Positions 61,560-64,000 of a stretch of 64,000 nucleotides of DNA are shown one piece after another (the stretch's first letter is position 1; each line of letters starts with the position of its first letter). The translations under genes were made by a program, and so were the position numbers. Location: the NCBI RefSeq assembly GCF_958439165.1, contig NZ_OY288119.1, forward strand, positions 1 through 64,000, read 5' to 3'. This DNA is from an uncultured Hydrogenophaga sp. Its GTDB lineage: Bacteria; Pseudomonadota; Gammaproteobacteria; Burkholderiales; Burkholderiaceae_C. The notes below the pieces were generated by a model. The model searched no databases. It saw only the letters and a program-made list of their open reading frames with translations, and was not told where the DNA came from.

Positions 61560-62582
61560 ATGGAGTTCTTCATCATCTCCATGCTCAACGGCGTCAGCTA
61601 CGGGCTGCTGCTGTTCATGCTGAGTTCCGGTCTGACGCTCATCTTCAGCATGATGGGCGTGCTCAATTTCGCGCATGCCAGCTTCTACATGGTGGGCGCC
61701 TATCTGGGCTTCACGCTGTCCAAGTGGGTCGGCTTCTGGCCGGCCCTGATCCTGGCGCCGCTGCTGGTCGGCGCCCTGGGTGCGCTGTTCGAGCGCCTGA
61801 CCCTGCGCAAGGTGCACAAGTTCGGTCATGTACCCGAACTGCTGGTGACCTTCGGCCTGTCCTACATCCTGCTGGAGCTGGTGCAGCTGATCTGGGGACG
61901 CACGGCGGTGGAGTTCCCGCCGCCCGACATCCTCAAGGGCCCGGCCTTCACGCTGGCGCACCTGGCCGATGACTCGCTGCAGCTGTTCTGGGGTGCCGCG
62001 CCCATGGAGGTGTGTGCTGCGGCCGGCACCATCTGCTCGCCGTTCCCGGCCACCCGCGGTTTCATGATGCTGGTGGCACTGCTGATGCTGCTGGCCCTGT
62101 GGCTCATGCTCACCCGCACCCGCATCGGCCTGGTGATCCAGGCGGCGCTCACCCACCCCGAAACGGTCGAGACGCTGGGCCACAACGTGCCCCGTGTGTT
62201 CATGCTGGTCTTCGGTGCCGGCACCGGCCTGGCCGGGCTGGCCGGCGTCATCGGCGGCAGCACCTTCGTCACCGAACCCGCCATGGCCGCCACGGTGGGT
62301 TCGGTGATCTTCGTGGTGGTGGTGGTCGGCGGCATGGGGTCGCTCTCGGGCGCGTTCCTGGCCTCGCTGCTGATCGGCATCATCCAGACCTTTGCGGTGG
62401 CCATGGACCACTCGCTGGTGAGCGTGGCCCAGCAGCTGGGTCTGCAGCTCTCGGACGGCCTGCGCAACAACTCGGTGCTCAAGCTCACCCTGTCGCAGGT
62501 GGCTCCCATCCTCCCGTACCTGTTCCTGGTGCTCATCCTCATCTTCCGGCCCAAGGGCCTGCTGGGTACCCGCGAAGGCTGA
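61560..62582 (+). CDS. livH: Branched-chain amino acid-type ABC permease LivH
   Basis: First membrane subunit of the transporter. The 340-residue protein starts M-E-F-F-I-I-S-M-L-N-G-V-S-Y-G-L and has about eight transmembrane helices. The family motifs are present: L-T-L-I-F-S-M-M-G-V-L-N-F-A-H near the N-terminus, and the EAA-like loop G-A-G-T-G-L-A-G-L-A-G-V. It is longer than the usual 290-300 residues because of an insert between helices (about residues 130-165) with a Cys pair (V-C-A-A-A-G-T-I-C). It ends 6 nt before livM. Confidence 0.94.
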   Translation: MEFFIISMLNGVSYGLLLFMLSSGLTLIFSMMGVLNFAHASFYMVGAYLGFTLSKWVGFWPALILAPLLVGALGALFERLTLRKVHKFGHVPELLVTFGLSYILLELVQLIWGRTAVEFPPPDILKGPAFTLAHLADDSLQLFWGAAPMEVCAAAGTICSPFPATRGFMMLVALLMLLALWLMLTRTRIGLVIQAALTHPETVETLGHNVPRVFMLVFGAGTGLAGLAGVIGGSTFVTEPAMAATVGSVIFVVVVVGGMGSLSGAFLASLLIGIIQTFAVAMDHSLVSVAQQLGLQLSDGLRNNSVLKLTLSQVAPILPYLFLVLILIFRPKGLLGTREG

Positions 62583-62588
62583 CCGATC

Positions 62589-63881
62589 ATGAACTCAACC
62601 GTGCGCCCGGCTCCGGGCTTCAACCTCAACCGCTGGATCATCTGGTCCTCCTTTGCGCTGCTGCTGGCGGTGTCCCCGCTGGTCTTCACCAGCAACCTGT
62701 CCATCACCATGCTGTCGCAGATGGGCATCGCCATCATTGCCTGCCTGTCCTACAACATCCTGCTGGGGCAGGGCGGCATGCTGAGCTTCGGCCACGCCGT
62801 CTACACCGGCCTGGGCTCTTACATGGCCATGCATGCCCTGAACGCGGCCAGCGGCGGGCAGATGAACATTCCGGTCTCGCTCATTCCGCTGGTGGGCGGC
62901 GTGGCCGGTCTGTTCTTTGCCATGCTGTTCGGCTACGTGACCACCAAGAAGGCCGGCACCCCGTTCGCCATGATCACCCTGGGCATGGCCGAGCTGGTGT
63001 TTGCCATGTCGCTGATGTTTTCCGAATTCTTCGGGGGCGAGGCCGGCGTGTCGGGCAACCGGGTGGTGGGCGAGGCCTTCTTCGGCATCACCTTCGGGCC
63101 GCCGCGTCAGGTGTACTACCTGATCGCGGTCTACACCTTCGTCTGCGTGGGCCTGATGTATGCCTTCACCCGCACGCCGCTGGGCCGCATCCTGAACGCG
63201 GTGCGCGACAACCCCGAGCGGGTCGAGTTCATCGGCTACAACACCCAGAAGGTGCGTTACCTGGCCTTCATGATCGCCGGCTTCTTTGCCGGCGTGGCGG
63301 GTGGCCTGGCCACGCTGAACTTCGAGATCGTCACCGCCGAGGTGGTGGGCGCAGCGCGCTCCGGCGCCTACCTGCTGTTCACCTTCCTGGGTGGTGCGAC
63401 CTTCTTCTTCGGCCCCATCATCGGCGGCGTGCTGATGGTGTTGGCTTCGGTGCTGCTCTCGGAGCTGACGAAGGCCTGGCTGCTGTACCTGGGCCTGATC
63501 TTCCTGTTCATGGTCATGTACGCGCCCGGTGGCGTGGCCAGCCTGATCATGATGAACGTGCGCGTGGCCGCCCACGGGCTGCTGGGCCGGCTGTGGAGCA
63601 GCTACCTGGTGCTGGGTGTGCTCGGCCTGCTGATGCTGGCCGGCGCCGGGGCGCTGGTGGAAATGATGTACCACCTGCAGCTCAATGCCGGCACCGGCAC
63701 CGGACTGAACTACCTGGGCCTGCAGCTGGACGCCGGCACGGCCGCCAGCTGGATCGCATCGACCGCAGTGACGCTGGTGGCGCTCGGCCTGTTCGAGTGG
63801 GTGCGACGCCGCTTCCTCAAGGTCTGGAACGAGGTGCAGGTCATCATCGAACAACGCACCGCCCCGAAGGAGGGCGCATGA
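62589..63881 (+). CDS. livM: Branched-chain amino acid-type ABC permease LivM with C-terminal extension
   Basis: Second membrane subunit. The 430-residue protein has the family core to about residue 330, with the G-Q-G-G-M-L-S-F-G-H-A motif and the I-G-Y-N-T-Q-K-V-R-Y coupling loop. A C-terminal extension of about 100 residues follows, with two more hydrophobic segments and a basic tail ending E-Q-R-T-A-P-K. Similar long forms seem common in Burkholderiales. It overlaps livG by 4 nt (ATGA). The substrate cannot be read from the sequence. Confidence 0.92.
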   Translation: MNSTVRPAPGFNLNRWIIWSSFALLLAVSPLVFTSNLSITMLSQMGIAIIACLSYNILLGQGGMLSFGHAVYTGLGSYMAMHALNAASGGQMNIPVSLIPLVGGVAGLFFAMLFGYVTTKKAGTPFAMITLGMAELVFAMSLMFSEFFGGEAGVSGNRVVGEAFFGITFGPPRQVYYLIAVYTFVCVGLMYAFTRTPLGRILNAVRDNPERVEFIGYNTQKVRYLAFMIAGFFAGVAGGLATLNFEIVTAEVVGAARSGAYLLFTFLGGATFFFGPIIGGVLMVLASVLLSELTKAWLLYLGLIFLFMVMYAPGGVASLIMMNVRVAAHGLLGRLWSSYLVLGVLGLLMLAGAGALVEMMYHLQLNAGTGTGLNYLGLQLDAGTAASWIASTAVTLVALGLFEWVRRRFLKVWNEVQVIIEQRTAPKEGA

Positions 63882-64000
63882 ACACTGCAACTTCTGCACC
63901 GGGCGCCGTCCCGGCCATCGAACTGCGCGACCTGCGCAAGAGCTTCGGCAAGACCGACATCATCCGTGGCGCCAATCTCTCGGTCCAGCCGGGCGAGCGG
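63878..64000 (+). CDS. livG: ABC transporter ATP-binding protein LivG, N-terminal part (truncated by window edge)
   Basis: The first 41 residues are visible: M-N-T-A-T-S-A-P-G, then I-E-L-R-D-L-R-K-S-F-G-K-T-D-I-I-R-G-A-N, the usual first strand and helix of an ABC ATPase, ending at Q-P-G-E-R just before where Walker A should lie. It is in the expected position for LivG after livM and overlaps its stop codon (ATGA). The gene continues past base 64000; livF would be expected next. Confidence 0.88.
   Translation, partial: MNTATSAPGAVPAIELRDLRKSFGKTDIIRGANLSVQPGER

Overview
This 64 kb window is a piece of chromosome from a high-GC betaproteobacterium, most likely a member of the Burkholderiales. 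The evidence is gene content and order: rlmN-pilW-rodZ-ispG-hisS-yfgM-bamB-der-hfq-hflX-hflK-hflC-hisZ-purA, smc-zipA-ligA, dapC-dapD-pilU-dapE, map-glnD, and rlhA, bolA and yciB neighbourhoods, with uniformly GC-rich third codon positions throughout. The species cannot be named from the sequence. Coding density is very high. No intergenic gap exceeds 300 bases; the longest is 259 bases, before smc. No rRNA, tRNA, CRISPR array, insertion sequence, prophage or integrase was seen.

Layout. 1-17.75 kb (+ strand): the end of ndk, then a long co-directional housekeeping block. It covers 23S rRNA/tRNA methylation (rlmN), type IV pilus assembly (pilW), cell shape (rodZ), isoprenoids (ispG), histidyl-tRNA synthesis (hisS), outer-membrane assembly (yfgM, bamB), ribosome biogenesis (der), RNA chaperone and quality control (hfq, hflX, hflK, hflC), histidine and purine synthesis (hisZ, purA), a phosphoribosyltransferase, a cystathionine beta-lyase-like enzyme and a small lysine-rich protein. 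17.76-21.8 kb: mnmH and a tesA-like esterase (-), whose start codon overlaps that of a divergent ABC ATPase (+), followed by an unknown gene and rlmB. 21.8-29.9 kb (- strand): dapC, dapD, pilU, dapE, prmB and an ABC-F ATPase in series, with an MHYT sensor upstream. 30.2-40.6 kb (+): smc, zipA, ligA, an unknown membrane protein, a convergent cytochrome c, peptide deformylase and two tandem genes of an unknown helical family. 40.6-44.1 kb (-): map then glnD. 44.2-49.5 kb (+): purL, a DUF808 membrane protein and an unknown small protein. 49.5-57.0 kb: rlhA, an alpha/beta hydrolase, yciB-bolA-parvulin, a TerB/DUF697-like protein, msrB and selO. 57.1-64 kb (+): an acyl-CoA ligase followed by a branched-chain amino acid-type ABC transporter locus (two paralogous binding proteins, LivH, LivM and the start of LivG).

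The most noteworthy signals are: (1) a pair of adjacent, diverged paralogues of no recognised family at 39.16-40.57 kb; (2) a recurring GATAATCCGG-like motif that places a -10-like hexamer only 6-8 nt before several start codons and suggests leaderless or nearly leaderless transcripts; (3) the CATG palindrome at 19506-19509 that holds both start codons of a divergent gene pair; (4) two binding-protein paralogues, one with a lipoprotein signal and one with a secreted-protein signal, in one transporter locus; and (5) a T-tract terminator that ends 6 nt before the hflX start codon. No obviously new multi-gene system such as a defence island is visible; the window is mostly core genome.
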